Source: Thalassobellus citreus (GTDB lineage: Bacteria; Bacteroidota; Bacteroidia; Flavobacteriales; Flavobacteriaceae). From it: 64,000 nt of DNA. This document shows positions 34,582-43,620 of this stretch, piece by piece; position 1 is the stretch's first letter, and each line of letters opens with the position of its first letter. The notes under the pieces are model-generated. The model made no database searches. It was not told the origin of the DNA and saw nothing but the letters and a program-made list of their open reading frames with translations. Position numbers and translations under genes: made by a program. The stretch lies in NCBI RefSeq assembly GCF_044385915.1, contig NZ_JBISCC010000127.1, positions 372,001-436,000 of the forward strand. Reading direction: 5' to 3'.

Positions 34582-36600
34582 ATGAAAACCACCACCACAA
34601 TTTTATTAAGCTTATGTTTCTGCATATCGTCATTTGCACAAGATTATAAATTCGGAAAAGTATCAAAAGAAGAATTGCAAGAAAAATTCAACCCACTAGA
34701 TTCATCTGCAAGTGCTACGTATTTATATAAAAATAGAGAAACTTATTTTAGATACCAACAAGGGGAAGGTTTTAGTTTAGTAACAGAAATCCACGAGCGA
34801 ATAAAAATTTATAATCAAGAAGGGTTTGATTATGCAACGCATGAGCTTTTGTTATTCCATAGAGGCGGTAATAAGGAAAAAGTATCTAATCTTAAAGCTT
34901 ATACTTATAACTTAGTTAATGGTAAAATGGAAGACACTAAGTTGCAAAAAGATGGTGTGTTTAATACAGAATATAGTGAGTATCGAGATCTGTATAAATT
35001 TACAATGCCAAATATAAAGGAAGGCTGTGTTATTGAGTTTAAGTATATAATAACATCAGATTTCATCTCCAATGTTGATGAGTTTGTTTTTCAGCACGAT
35101 ATTCCCATTAAGAAGTTAGATGCAAGATTTGAAGCACCAGAGTATTTTAATTTTAAATTAAATTCTAAAGGTTTTTTGTCTGTAATTCCTAAAAAGAATA
35201 CTAAAAATGATAAAATTACTTTTACAAATAAATCTAGAACAGGAGGGAATGGGTTTTCAACAACTAATACGTCATATAGTACATCCGATTTGAATTTTTT
35301 AACACATCTAACATCATATAGTTTGTCTGATATTCCAGCGTTAAAAGAAGAGCCATATGTAGACAATATAAATAATTATCGTTCAGCAGTTAAATATGAG
35401 TTGTCCTATGTTAAAATGCCTCAATCTCCTATAGAATATTATTCTACAACATGGGAAGATGTGGTTAAAAGTATTTATGAGAGTTCCAATTTTGGTTTAG
35501 AGCTAGAAAAGTCAAGTTATTTTAAAGTTGATATTGATGCTTTAGTAAGTAATATTTCAGATCCTATAGAAAAAGTAGCATTAATATTCAACTTTGTTAA
35601 ATCAAAAGTTAAATGGAATGGCTATTATGGGAAGTATTGTAGTGATGGTGTTAGAAAAGCATATAAAGATCAAGTGGGTAACGTTGCAGAAATCAATTTA
35701 ATGTTAACAGCCATGTTACGTCATGTTGGGTTAAATGCTAACCCTGTTTTAGTTAGCACTAGACATCATGGTATTCCGTTGTTTCCAACTAGAGAAGGTT
35801 ATAATTATGTGATTTCTAGTATAGAATTGCAAGAAGGAGTTATTTTATTAGATGCTACTAGTAAGTATAGTAAACCAAATGTTTTGCCCTTAAGAACTTT
35901 AAACTGGGAAGGGCGTATTGTTAGAAAAGATAAAACGTCTTCAACCATAAGTTTATATCCAAATGTAAAATCTGAAAATAGAATTATGATGCTGGCTAAA
36001 TTAGCCGAGAATGGTGATGTTGAGGGCGGAATTAGAACTGTTAAGAGGGTTCATAAAGCCATGACCTTTAGAGAGGATTATTTAGAAGCAGATAAAGATC
36101 AGTTTTTAGAAAAGCTTGAAAAAAAATATAATGGTATGGAGATATCTGATTTTGTAGTTAATAATGAAGATGATTTATCTAAACCAATATCTGAATCTTT
36201 TAAATTTTCAATAGAAAGTCAAGCCGATGTTATTAATGATAAAATATATTTTTCACCATTATTATTCTTAAAAACTAAAGAAAACCCTTTCAAACTAGAA
36301 AAACGTGAGTTTCCAGTCGATTTTGGATATCCTTCTGTTACTTCATATAACTTAATGATTAATATTCCGTCAGGGTATAAAGTAGAATCTACTCCAAAGT
36401 CAGTTAAATTAATGCTTCCAGATAATTTGGGGTCTTATAAATATATTATATCGGTAAAACAAAATACAATTCAATTGGCGGTAGAAGCTGAAATCAACCA
36501 ATCTAGGATTTCACCTGTTCATTATGAAGCTTTAAAAGCTTATTTTAGTGGCTTAGTAGAAAAAGAATCAGAACAAATTGTATTAACTAAGGTAGAATGA
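34582..36600 (+). CDS. Exported DUF3857 / transglutaminase-like protein (catalytic Cys missing)
   Basis: A 672-residue paralogue of the preceding protein with signal peptide (ending SSFAQD), DUF3857 domain and transglutaminase-like fold. At the position of the catalytic GDC the sequence reads G366-N367-V368, so the nucleophile is gone, while the following helix (INLMLTAMLRHVGLNANPVLVST) is well kept. It is likely a non-enzymatic partner or substrate-binding subunit of the gene upstream. Its stop overlaps the MazG-like gene by 4 bases. Domain calls are good; inactivity is inferred. Confidence 0.84.
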   Translation: MKTTTTILLSLCFCISSFAQDYKFGKVSKEELQEKFNPLDSSASATYLYKNRETYFRYQQGEGFSLVTEIHERIKIYNQEGFDYATHELLLFHRGGNKEKVSNLKAYTYNLVNGKMEDTKLQKDGVFNTEYSEYRDLYKFTMPNIKEGCVIEFKYIITSDFISNVDEFVFQHDIPIKKLDARFEAPEYFNFKLNSKGFLSVIPKKNTKNDKITFTNKSRTGGNGFSTTNTSYSTSDLNFLTHLTSYSLSDIPALKEEPYVDNINNYRSAVKYELSYVKMPQSPIEYYSTTWEDVVKSIYESSNFGLELEKSSYFKVDIDALVSNISDPIEKVALIFNFVKSKVKWNGYYGKYCSDGVRKAYKDQVGNVAEINLMLTAMLRHVGLNANPVLVSTRHHGIPLFPTREGYNYVISSIELQEGVILLDATSKYSKPNVLPLRTLNWEGRIVRKDKTSSTISLYPNVKSENRIMMLAKLAENGDVEGGIRTVKRVHKAMTFREDYLEADKDQFLEKLEKKYNGMEISDFVVNNEDDLSKPISESFKFSIESQADVINDKIYFSPLLFLKTKENPFKLEKREFPVDFGYPSVTSYNLMINIPSGYKVESTPKSVKLMLPDNLGSYKYIISVKQNTIQLAVEAEINQSRISPVHYEALKAYFSGLVEKESEQIVLTKVE

Positions 36601-36923
36601 ACATTCAAAACGCACAAAAAGAAGTAGATAATTGGATTAAAGAACACGGTGTTCGTTATTTTAACGAGCTTACAAATATGGCGCAACTTACCGAAGAAGT
36701 TGGAGAAGTAGCTCGCATTATTGCACGTCGTTATGGAGAGCAAAGCGAAAAAGAAAGCGATAAAAATAAAGATTTAGGCGAAGAACTGGCCGATGTTATG
36801 TTTGTTGTATTGTGTTTAGCAAACCAAACAGGAATAGATTTACAAGCAGCTTTTGATAAAAAATTGGATTTAAAAACCAAGCGCGATCACAATAGGCATC
36901 ATAATAACGAAAAATTAAAGTAA
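36597..36923 (+). CDS. MazG-like nucleotide pyrophosphohydrolase
   Basis: A 108-residue all-alpha NTP pyrophosphatase. The metal-binding residues appear as LTEEVGEVARIIARRYGEQ and, 20 residues later, LGEELADVMFVVLCLAN (EExxE...ExxD pattern). Single-domain relatives hydrolyse non-canonical or excess dNTPs; the exact nucleotide is unknown. It overlaps the DUF3857 gene by 4 bases. An exact -7 box, TAAATTTG (36921-36928), covers its stop codon and probably starts the aroA transcript. Confidence 0.88.
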   Translation: MNIQNAQKEVDNWIKEHGVRYFNELTNMAQLTEEVGEVARIIARRYGEQSEKESDKNKDLGEELADVMFVVLCLANQTGIDLQAAFDKKLDLKTKRDHNRHHNNEKLK

Positions 36924-36959
36924 ATTTGCAGCTTGTTTAAATATAGATTTATAAACTAG

Positions 36960-38183
36960 ATGCATATTACACTTCAAAAATCTAAAATTGCAAAGCAATC
37001 TTCAGTAAAAATAACAGGTTCTAAAAGCGAATCTAATAGATTATTGTTATTACAAGCACTATATCCAGAGTTTGAATTAGCAAATGTTTCAAATTCAGAT
37101 GATAGTTGTTTAATGTCAGATGCTTTGGCATCATCGTCAGAGATTGTCGATATACATCACGCAGGAACTGCCATGCGTTTTTTAACTGCTTATTTTTCTA
37201 TTCAAGAAGGCCGAGAAACTATTCTTACGGGTTCAAAACGTATGAAAGAGCGTCCTATTAAAATTTTAGCAGAAGCACTTCAAGATTTAGGAGCAGAAAT
37301 AAGTTATGTAGAAAACGAAGGTTTTCCACCAATAAAAATTAAAGGAAAAAAGTTAACCAAGCATCAAGTTACTTTAAAAGCAAATGTAAGTAGTCAGTAT
37401 ATTTCTGCCTTATTATTAATAGCTTCAAAACTAGAAAACGGTTTACAATTAACTTTAGAAGGCGAGATTACATCGGTTCCTTATATAAATATGACTTTGA
37501 GTTTATTAGATGAAATAGGCGTAGAGTCTTCATTTGTAGGCAATGTCATTACTGTTAAACCAAACACTAAAAAATTAACACCAAAAACGCTAACAGTAGA
37601 GTCCGATTGGTCATCGGCATCTTATTATTTTAGTTTAGCGGCTTTAAGTGAGGTAGGAACAGAAATTAGTTTAAGTGCTTATAAAGAAAACTCATTACAA
37701 GGAGATTCTGTTTTGGTCGATATTTACAAACATTTTGGAGTAACAAGTGTTTTTAATGATAATTCGGTAACACTAAAAAAAGAAGCTTCAAACTTAGAAC
37801 CATTAGAGTTAGACTTAAAAAATGCTCCAGATATTGCGCAAACCATAGCAGTTACTTGTTTTGCTTTGGGTATTTCTTGCGATTTAATAGGTTTACATAC
37901 CTTAAAAATAAAAGAAACAGATAGACTTGTTGCATTAAAAACAGAGATTGAAAAATTAGGAGGCAACGTTACCATTACAGATAAATCTTTGCATCTTTCA
38001 GCTTCAAAAAAAATAAAAGAATTAGTTTCTATTGCAACATACAACGATCATAGAATGGCTATGGCATTTGCACCTTTAGCATTAAAAACACCAATTATTA
38101 TTGAAGATGCAGCAGTTGTTTCTAAGTCATATCCAACATTTTGGGACGACCTAAAATCTATTGGATTTCAAATAACTAAATAA
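36960..38183 (+). CDS. aroA: 3-phosphoshikimate 1-carboxyvinyltransferase (EPSP synthase)
   Basis: A 407-residue two-domain enzyme adding the enolpyruvyl group to shikimate 3-phosphate. It has KITGSKSESNRLLLLQAL near the start, HAGTAMRFLTAYF, ERPIKILAEALQDLG, and near the end KIKETDRLVALKTEIEKLG and YNDHRMAMAFAPLAL. It is slightly shorter than the usual 420-430 residues, as in other Bacteroidota. It supplies chorismate for the aromatic operon 7 kb upstream. Assignment is certain. Confidence 0.95.
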   Translation: MHITLQKSKIAKQSSVKITGSKSESNRLLLLQALYPEFELANVSNSDDSCLMSDALASSSEIVDIHHAGTAMRFLTAYFSIQEGRETILTGSKRMKERPIKILAEALQDLGAEISYVENEGFPPIKIKGKKLTKHQVTLKANVSSQYISALLLIASKLENGLQLTLEGEITSVPYINMTLSLLDEIGVESSFVGNVITVKPNTKKLTPKTLTVESDWSSASYYFSLAALSEVGTEISLSAYKENSLQGDSVLVDIYKHFGVTSVFNDNSVTLKKEASNLEPLELDLKNAPDIAQTIAVTCFALGISCDLIGLHTLKIKETDRLVALKTEIEKLGGNVTITDKSLHLSASKKIKELVSIATYNDHRMAMAFAPLALKTPIIIEDAAVVSKSYPTFWDDLKSIGFQITK

Positions 38184-38198
38184 TAATCATTCATTTAC

Positions 38199-38230
38199 TT
38201 GACAAGGCCTACTTTCAGATTGTATATTTG
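38199..38230 (+). promoter_or_regulatory. queA promoter
   Basis: TTG at 38199-38201, a 21-base spacer, then TATATTTG at 38223-38230: one of the best Bacteroidota consensus promoters in the window. The start of transcription would lie about 35 bases before the queA ATG. Confidence 0.75.
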
Positions 38231-38269
38231 CTGCCTTTAAAAAAACTAAAAAACAACAATAACTAGCAT

Positions 38270-39319
38270 ATGAAATTATCACAATTTGGCTTCGATTTAC
38301 CAGAAGAATTATTAGCAGAACATCCAGCAGAAAATAGAGATGAGTCGCGCTTAATGGTTTTAAACAGAAAAGAGCAAACGATAGAGCATAAAATGTTTAA
38401 AGACATTATTGACTATTTTGATGAAGATGATGTTTTAATACTTAATAATACCAAGGTGTTTCCTGCTAGATTATATGGTAATAAAGAAAAAACAGGCGCT
38501 AGAATAGAGGTGTTTTTATTACGTGAATTAAATGAAGAACAACGCCTTTGGGATGTTTTAGTAGATCCTGCTCGTAAAATAAGAATTGGTAACAAATTAT
38601 ATTTTGGAGACGATGATACTTTAGTAGCAGAGGTTATCGATAATACAACATCTAGAGGACGTACATTACGTTTTCTATATGACGGATCATATACAGAGTT
38701 CCGTAAAAAATTAACAGAGCTAGGAGAAACTCCTCTTCCAAAATACATAAAAAGAGAAGTAGAGCCAGAAGATGAAGAGCGTTACCAAACTATTTTCGCT
38801 AAAAACGAAGGTGCTGTAGCAGCTCCAACAGCTGGACTTCACTTTTCAAAACACCTACTAAAACGTTTAGAAATTAAAGGTGTTAATTTTGCTGAGGTAA
38901 CTTTACACGTTGGTTTAGGAACTTTTAATCCAGTTGAGGTTGAAGATTTGTCTAAACATAAAATGGATAGCGAAGAACTAGAAATTGATGAAAAAGCTAC
39001 AGGTGTTGTAAATAAAGCGCTTGAAGAAAAAAGACGTATTTGTGCTGTTGGAACAACTGCAATGCGAGCTATAGAAAGTGCTGTGTCATCAAATGGTAAA
39101 TTAAATGAAATTGACGGATGGACAAATAAATTTATTTTCCCTCCTTACGATTTTAGTATAGCTAACTGTATGATTACTAATTTTCACACACCAAAATCAA
39201 CATTGTTAATGATGATTTCTGCTTTTGCTGGCCACGATTTTACAAAACGTGCATACGAAGAAGCCGTAAAAGAGGGTTACAAGTTTTATAGCTATGGTGA
39301 TGCCATGTTAATTATATAA
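38270..39319 (+). CDS. queA: S-adenosylmethionine:tRNA ribosyltransferase-isomerase
   Basis: A 349-residue QueA that transfers the ribosyl part of SAM to preQ1 in tRNA, making epoxyqueuosine. It has FDLPEELLAEHPAENRDESRLMVLNR at the start, LNNTKVFPARLYGNKEKTGA, AAPTAGLHFS and the C-terminal NFHTPKSTLLMMISAFAG. Length is normal for the family. It stands alone with its own promoter and terminator. No other queuosine gene is in the window. Confidence 0.96.
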   Translation: MKLSQFGFDLPEELLAEHPAENRDESRLMVLNRKEQTIEHKMFKDIIDYFDEDDVLILNNTKVFPARLYGNKEKTGARIEVFLLRELNEEQRLWDVLVDPARKIRIGNKLYFGDDDTLVAEVIDNTTSRGRTLRFLYDGSYTEFRKKLTELGETPLPKYIKREVEPEDEERYQTIFAKNEGAVAAPTAGLHFSKHLLKRLEIKGVNFAEVTLHVGLGTFNPVEVEDLSKHKMDSEELEIDEKATGVVNKALEEKRRICAVGTTAMRAIESAVSSNGKLNEIDGWTNKFIFPPYDFSIANCMITNFHTPKSTLLMMISAFAGHDFTKRAYEEAVKEGYKFYSYGDAMLII

Positions 39320-39327
39320 ATTTTAAA

Positions 39328-39353
39328 GAGCCTTGTTAATTCAAGGCTTTTTT
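39328..39353. terminator. queA terminator
   Basis: Hairpin AGCCTTG / CAAGGCT followed by a T-run, 10 bases after the queA stop. Confidence 0.85.
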
Positions 39354-39365
39354 ATTGCTTTTATT

Positions 39366-39470
39366 TGGGCATTCCCCAAAAGGGTCGCGCTTTCGGTAGT
39401 CGCTTTTTTGTGTTGCATAGGTGCAACAACACAAAAAGAGCTTCAACAATACCTCAATCGCTAATGCAAA
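39366..39470. repeat. Intergenic repeat-like block with a stem-loop
   Basis: The gap between queA and rlmN holds a G/C-richer block: GGGCATTCCCC, GGGTCGCGCTTTCGG, then an inverted repeat with arms CTTTTTTGTGTTGCA and TGCAACAACACAAAAAG around TAGG (39402-39440). The GGGC...CCC...GGGTCG-GCTTTC wording resembles a repeat seen in many Bacteroidota genomes (from memory). No reading frame is evident. Confidence 0.5.
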
Positions 39471-39537
39471 TCACAACTTTAATTTAAAATTCATAAATAA
39501 AGAATTATAGAAGTAAACCTATTCAGAGAAGAGTTTT

Positions 39538-39568
39538 CTCCTTTGGAGGGTTAAGGAGGCTTTTTTTT
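39538..39568. repeat. Dispersed repeat, family C
   Basis: CTCCTTTGGAGGG followed by TTAAGGAGGC and eight T. It matches the copy before metF (18826). The T-run could give it terminator activity. An exact -7 box, TATTTTTG (39570-39577), starts where the T-run ends. Confidence 0.65.
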
Positions 39569-39569
39569 C

Positions 39570-39577
39570 TATTTTTG
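39570..39577 (+). promoter_or_regulatory. -7 box of rlmN
   Basis: TATTTTTG, exact to TAnnTTTG, ends 7 bases before the rlmN ATG. It implies an almost leaderless mRNA, and its T-run comes from the adjoining family C repeat. Confidence 0.45.
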
Positions 39578-39584
39578 CATTTCA

Positions 39585-40625
39585 ATGGATATCAAGAAAA
39601 AAGACATACGTGCATTAACCAAAGAAGAACTTAGAGACTTCTTTGAAAAACAAGGCGATAAAGCGTTTCGAGGCAATCAGGTTTATGAATGGTTGTGGCA
39701 AAAAGCAGCGCATACTTTTGAGGATATGACTAATATTTCGAAAGAAACGCGTCAAATGCTAGAAGATAACTTTGTTATAAATCATATCAAAGTAGATAAT
39801 ATGCAGCGTAGTAGCGATGGTACAGTTAAAAATGCTGTGCGTTTGCATGATGGTTTAATAGTAGAATCTGTTTTAATACCAACAAAAACACGAACCACAG
39901 CTTGTGTGTCTAGTCAAGTTGGTTGTAGTTTAGATTGCCGTTTTTGTGCCACCGCACGTTTAAAACGTATGCGTAATTTAAATCCAGATGAAATTTACGA
40001 TCAGGTAGTTACTATCGATAACGAAAGTAAACTGTATCATAACCGCCCACTAAGTAATATTGTTTTTATGGGTATGGGAGAGCCGCTCATGAATTATAAC
40101 AACGTTATAAAGGCAATCGATAAGATAACCTCTCCAGAAGGCTTAGGGATGTCGCCAAAGCGTATAGTTGTATCTACGTCGGGTGTTCCTAAAATGATTA
40201 AAAAAATGGCCGATGATGATGTTAGGTTTAAACTTGCAGTATCATTACACTCAGCTATTGATGAGGTAAGAACTTCTATCATGCCTTTTAATGCTACGTT
40301 TCCGTTAAAGGACTTAAGAGAAGCGTTAGAATACTGGTATGCAAAAACAAAAAATAGAATTACTTACGAATATGTTGTTTGGGATGGGATTAACGATAAG
40401 CGAAAAGATGTCGATGCTTTAGTCGAATTTTGCAAATTTGCACCAAGTAAAGTCAATCTTATTGAGTATAATCCTATTGACGATGGCGAGTTTCAACAAG
40501 CACAATCTAAAGCTTTAGATATGTATGTTGATGTTTTAGAAAAAAATAACATTACAGTTACAGTAAGACGAAGTAGAGGAAAAGATATTGATGCCGCTTG
40601 CGGGCAATTAGCTAATAAAAGTTAG
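39585..40625 (+). CDS. rlmN: 23S rRNA (adenine-2503-C2)-methyltransferase
   Basis: A 346-residue radical SAM enzyme methylating A2503 of 23S rRNA and A37 of some tRNAs. The cluster motif CX3CX2C is seen as CSLDCRFC. FMGMGEPLMNYNNV and the C-terminal RRSRGKDIDAACGQL, with the conserved catalytic Cys, are present. Cfr is the close alternative, but the GxxxDIxAACGQL ending and the housekeeping setting favour RlmN. Family A repeat and 101 bp separate it from the next gene. Confidence 0.95.
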   Translation: MDIKKKDIRALTKEELRDFFEKQGDKAFRGNQVYEWLWQKAAHTFEDMTNISKETRQMLEDNFVINHIKVDNMQRSSDGTVKNAVRLHDGLIVESVLIPTKTRTTACVSSQVGCSLDCRFCATARLKRMRNLNPDEIYDQVVTIDNESKLYHNRPLSNIVFMGMGEPLMNYNNVIKAIDKITSPEGLGMSPKRIVVSTSGVPKMIKKMADDDVRFKLAVSLHSAIDEVRTSIMPFNATFPLKDLREALEYWYAKTKNRITYEYVVWDGINDKRKDVDALVEFCKFAPSKVNLIEYNPIDDGEFQQAQSKALDMYVDVLEKNNITVTVRRSRGKDIDAACGQLANKS

Positions 40626-40640
40626 ATTAGTTGCTTTTTG

Positions 40641-40664
40641 TCATTCCCACGAAGACAGGAATCT
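40641..40664. repeat. Dispersed palindrome, family A (diverged)
   Basis: TCATTCCCACGAAG followed by ACAGGAATCT, with two mismatches in the arms. A further CTTCGTG at 40663-40669 can pair with CACGAAG, giving a second possible fold. Confidence 0.65.
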
Positions 40665-40726
40665 TCGTGAGAAATAAAACAAACTTTTTAAAATAATTCA
40701 TCTGAAATAGTATCTTTAAGCACCGA

Positions 40727-41704
40727 ATGAAAATAGTAGAACAAATAAAACAACCTATAGCTTACGAAATGGAACTTTTCGAACAAAAGTTTCAACTATC
40801 TATGGCCAGTAAAGTGGCGTTACTAAACAGAATAACGCATTATATGGTTAACCGTAAAGGAAAACAAATGCGTCCTATGTTTGTTTTTTTGGTTTCTAAA
40901 ATGGTGTCTAATGGCGAGATAAGTGATAGGACTTATAGAGGTGCTTCGGTTATAGAATTAATACATACTGCTACTTTAGTGCATGATGATGTGGTGGACG
41001 ATAGTAACATGCGTCGCGGATTCTTTTCTGTAAATGCCCTTTGGAAAAATAAAATAGCCGTTTTAATTGGCGATTATTTACTGTCTAAAGGTTTGCTTTT
41101 AAGTATTGATAATAACGATTTCGATTTGCTTAAAATCATTTCAATTGCTGTTCGTGAAATGAGTGAGGGCGAATTGCTTCAAATAGAAAAAGCGCGTAAA
41201 CTTGATATTACTGAGGATATTTATTATGAAATTATCCGCCAAAAAACAGCCACTTTAATAGCTGCTTGTTGTAGTTTGGGTGCCGCATCTGTAAAGCCAG
41301 AATCACCAGATGTAGAAGCTATGCGAAAATTTGGTGAGCTTATAGGTATGGCATTTCAAATAAAAGACGATTTATTTGATTATGGCGATACCCAAATAGG
41401 AAAGCCAACAGGTATAGATATTAAAGAGCAAAAAATGACCTTGCCTTTAATTCATGTATTAAATCAAGCTTCAAAGAAAGATAAAAAGTGGCTTATAAAT
41501 TCTATTAAAAATCATAATAAAAATACAAAACGCGTCAAAGAAGTGATTGCGTTTGTTAAAGATAATGGTGGTTTAGATTATGCCATTACTAAAATGAAAC
41601 AATTTCAAACAGAAGCGTTAGAAATACTTCAGAAGTATCCAGAATCAGATTATAGAAATTCACTAGAACTTATGGTGAATTATGTGATTGATAGAAAAAA
41701 ATAA
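40727..41704 (+). CDS. Polyprenyl diphosphate synthase (octaprenyl-type)
   Basis: A 325-residue trans-isoprenyl diphosphate synthase with both aspartate motifs, LVHDDVVDDS (first DDxxD) and IKDDLFDYG (second). GKQMRPMF near the start and GDYLLSKG are also typical. Long-chain products, such as the menaquinone side chain, are likely given the similarity to IspB-type enzymes; chain length cannot be read safely here. It ends convergently, 16 bp from the transglutaminase gene of the next cluster. Confidence 0.93.
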   Translation: MKIVEQIKQPIAYEMELFEQKFQLSMASKVALLNRITHYMVNRKGKQMRPMFVFLVSKMVSNGEISDRTYRGASVIELIHTATLVHDDVVDDSNMRRGFFSVNALWKNKIAVLIGDYLLSKGLLLSIDNNDFDLLKIISIAVREMSEGELLQIEKARKLDITEDIYYEIIRQKTATLIAACCSLGAASVKPESPDVEAMRKFGELIGMAFQIKDDLFDYGDTQIGKPTGIDIKEQKMTLPLIHVLNQASKKDKKWLINSIKNHNKNTKRVKEVIAFVKDNGGLDYAITKMKQFQTEALEILQKYPESDYRNSLELMVNYVIDRKK

Positions 41705-41720
41705 AAGAATTTGTTACAAA

Positions 41721-42668
41721 TTACTGTTGTTGCTGTATTTGTTGAGTAAGTTCTAAGTTTCGTTTATAGCTGTTATTTGTAATAGTGGTTGTACTTGTTT
41801 CTGGAATAGGGTCGTTTAAGTGTTTAGACGTTTTTACTTCAACAGTTACTTGCATTTCTGCTTCACCTGTACCTTTAAAAACGCCTTTAACAGGAGAGCA
41901 ATCGTTGTAATCTCTACCAATTGCTAGTCTAACATGGTTTTCGTTTGCTATAGCATTATTTGTTGGGTCTATACCAAGCCATCCGTAAAATGGGATATAA
42001 GCTTCAATCCATGCATGGGTAGCGCCTTCGCCTCTTGTTATATCATTACTTGGGCAAATATAACCACTAACATAACGCGCAGGAATACCAAGTGTTCTTA
42101 GCATCTGTAAAAGTACATTTGTAAAATCTTGACAAACACCTGCTTTTAATTGCCAAACATCATCTAGCGGAGTATTAATGTCTGTAATGCCTTGAATATA
42201 TTTAAAGTTTTCATAAATATATTGAGAAATTTCAAGTGCGGCTTTATAGGGCGATTTTGTAACAAGGTTTTTGTCTGCAATTAAGTCGTTTATATCTTGA
42301 CTGCCATTAAATGGTTTGTGTTTTAAAAAATCAATAAAATCTATATTATTTTTTATTGATTTTAGTTTATTCCATTGTTTTTCTACTTTAATAGTATCTT
42401 CAGGAAATAACTTGTTGTAAGTTATAACTTCTATTTCAGAAGTAATGTTTAATTCATGATGTGGGTCGGTGACCATAAAAGTGCCAACTCTGTTATTAAA
42501 AGAATCAGTAAATGTTTCTATGTACGGATTGTTGGTAATAGATATTAAATGCGATGCTACTTTTTGGTAATCATCATTAATAGGGTGTAATCTAGTAAGT
42601 GTTGCGCCATCAATTATGGCATCACTATACGTGTATTTTGTGATATGTTTAATAAAAAAGGTAGCCAT
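41721..42668 (-). CDS. Transglutaminase-like protease of the ATP-grasp/alpha-E cluster
   Basis: A 315-residue cytoplasmic protein with an N-terminal beta domain (HITKYTYSDAI... typical of the family) and a transglutaminase core: Cys in LKAGVCQDFTNVLLQMLR, His in GATHAWIEAYIP, and Asp in GIDPTNN. It is the last gene of a three-gene set after an ATP-grasp enzyme and an alpha-E protein. Comparative work by Iyer and colleagues proposed that such sets make and trim a peptide-like product. The product is unknown. Confidence 0.88.
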   Translation of the reverse strand: MATFFIKHITKYTYSDAIIDGATLTRLHPINDDYQKVASHLISITNNPYIETFTDSFNNRVGTFMVTDPHHELNITSEIEVITYNKLFPEDTIKVEKQWNKLKSIKNNIDFIDFLKHKPFNGSQDINDLIADKNLVTKSPYKAALEISQYIYENFKYIQGITDINTPLDDVWQLKAGVCQDFTNVLLQMLRTLGIPARYVSGYICPSNDITRGEGATHAWIEAYIPFYGWLGIDPTNNAIANENHVRLAIGRDYNDCSPVKGVFKGTGEAEMQVTVEVKTSKHLNDPIPETSTTTITNNSYKRNLELTQQIQQQQ

Positions 42669-42678
42669 AAATTAAAGA

Positions 42679-43605
42679 TTAATTGTTTTGTGAAAAGTAA
42701 ACGGCATTAATATTCAACGAAATATTTCTAATGTCTTCTTTAATATCATAAATAAAATTATGCAAGCCTTGAGTTTTTATATTTTCAATGGTTGTATACT
42801 TGATGGTGCTTTCAAGTTTTCCTAATAAAAATTCAATGTTATTTCTTTCTAGTTGGTTGCTCTCAATAAGCTGATTAATATGTCGGCTTAATTTATTAAT
42901 ACAGTAATACACCGATCTAGGAAATAATTTATCCTGAAAAACCATGCTTATTACATGCTCTTCTGTAAAAGTAGATTTATGTGTTTTTAAATATAATTGA
43001 TAACCACCGATAGATAATAATAGGTTTTTCCAATAGAAACTTTTCTCTAAGTCGTCTGATGTATTTCCAATGTCGTACAGTTTAAGTGATGTAAAATCGG
43101 AAATAAGAATAACACGTTCTAAAAATTTGCCAACATTCATAAAATAATATGATGGACCACGTTCTTGGGTATTATCGGCAGTTCCATAGTAAATTAAATG
43201 GTGTTTTCTTAAATCTTCTAAAAACTGTATAGGATCTTCTTCTCTTAATTTTTTTGGTAAATCTTTATTTGTAAGGTATAGATAATAATTATTAATACAC
43301 AACCATAATTCTCTAGATATATGCTCTTGAACACTTCTTGCATTTTCTCTAGCTTTGGTAACTATATTTAAAATAGAGTTAGAGTTGCTAGTATTAAAGA
43401 CCATAAAATCGATACATTCTATAGCGTCTTCTGTATAAAATTGATTTTCTGGAGGTGTGAAATTTTTAATAATTGGTGTCCAAGAAAATAGTTCAGGAGA
43501 GTCTTGATTGGCATAAAAATTTACATGTAGTAAATTTAAAATACCATTACCACGTTCCATATATCTATCTAACCAAATAAGATTATTTGCTACTCTACTT
43601 AACAT
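42679..43605 (-). CDS. Alpha-E domain protein (DUF403)
   Basis: A 308-residue, mostly helical protein beginning MLSRVANNLIWLDRYMERG, the hallmark of the alpha-E family. It has no known catalytic residues and is regarded as a structural partner of the ATP-grasp ligase. It lies 15 bp after the ATP-grasp gene and 10 bp before the transglutaminase gene, so the three are one operon. Role beyond the association is unknown. Confidence 0.88.
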   Translation of the reverse strand: MLSRVANNLIWLDRYMERGNGILNLLHVNFYANQDSPELFSWTPIIKNFTPPENQFYTEDAIECIDFMVFNTSNSNSILNIVTKARENARSVQEHISRELWLCINNYYLYLTNKDLPKKLREEDPIQFLEDLRKHHLIYYGTADNTQERGPSYYFMNVGKFLERVILISDFTSLKLYDIGNTSDDLEKSFYWKNLLLSIGGYQLYLKTHKSTFTEEHVISMVFQDKLFPRSVYYCINKLSRHINQLIESNQLERNNIEFLLGKLESTIKYTTIENIKTQGLHNFIYDIKEDIRNISLNINAVYFSQNN

Positions 43606-43620
43606 GTTTTTTGTTTTATA

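Noticed and set aside
39354..39537. Small RNA or tRNA gene in the queA-rlmN gap
   Set aside because: The stem-loop is surrounded by repeat-like wording; no cloverleaf, CCA end or T-loop consensus is present.
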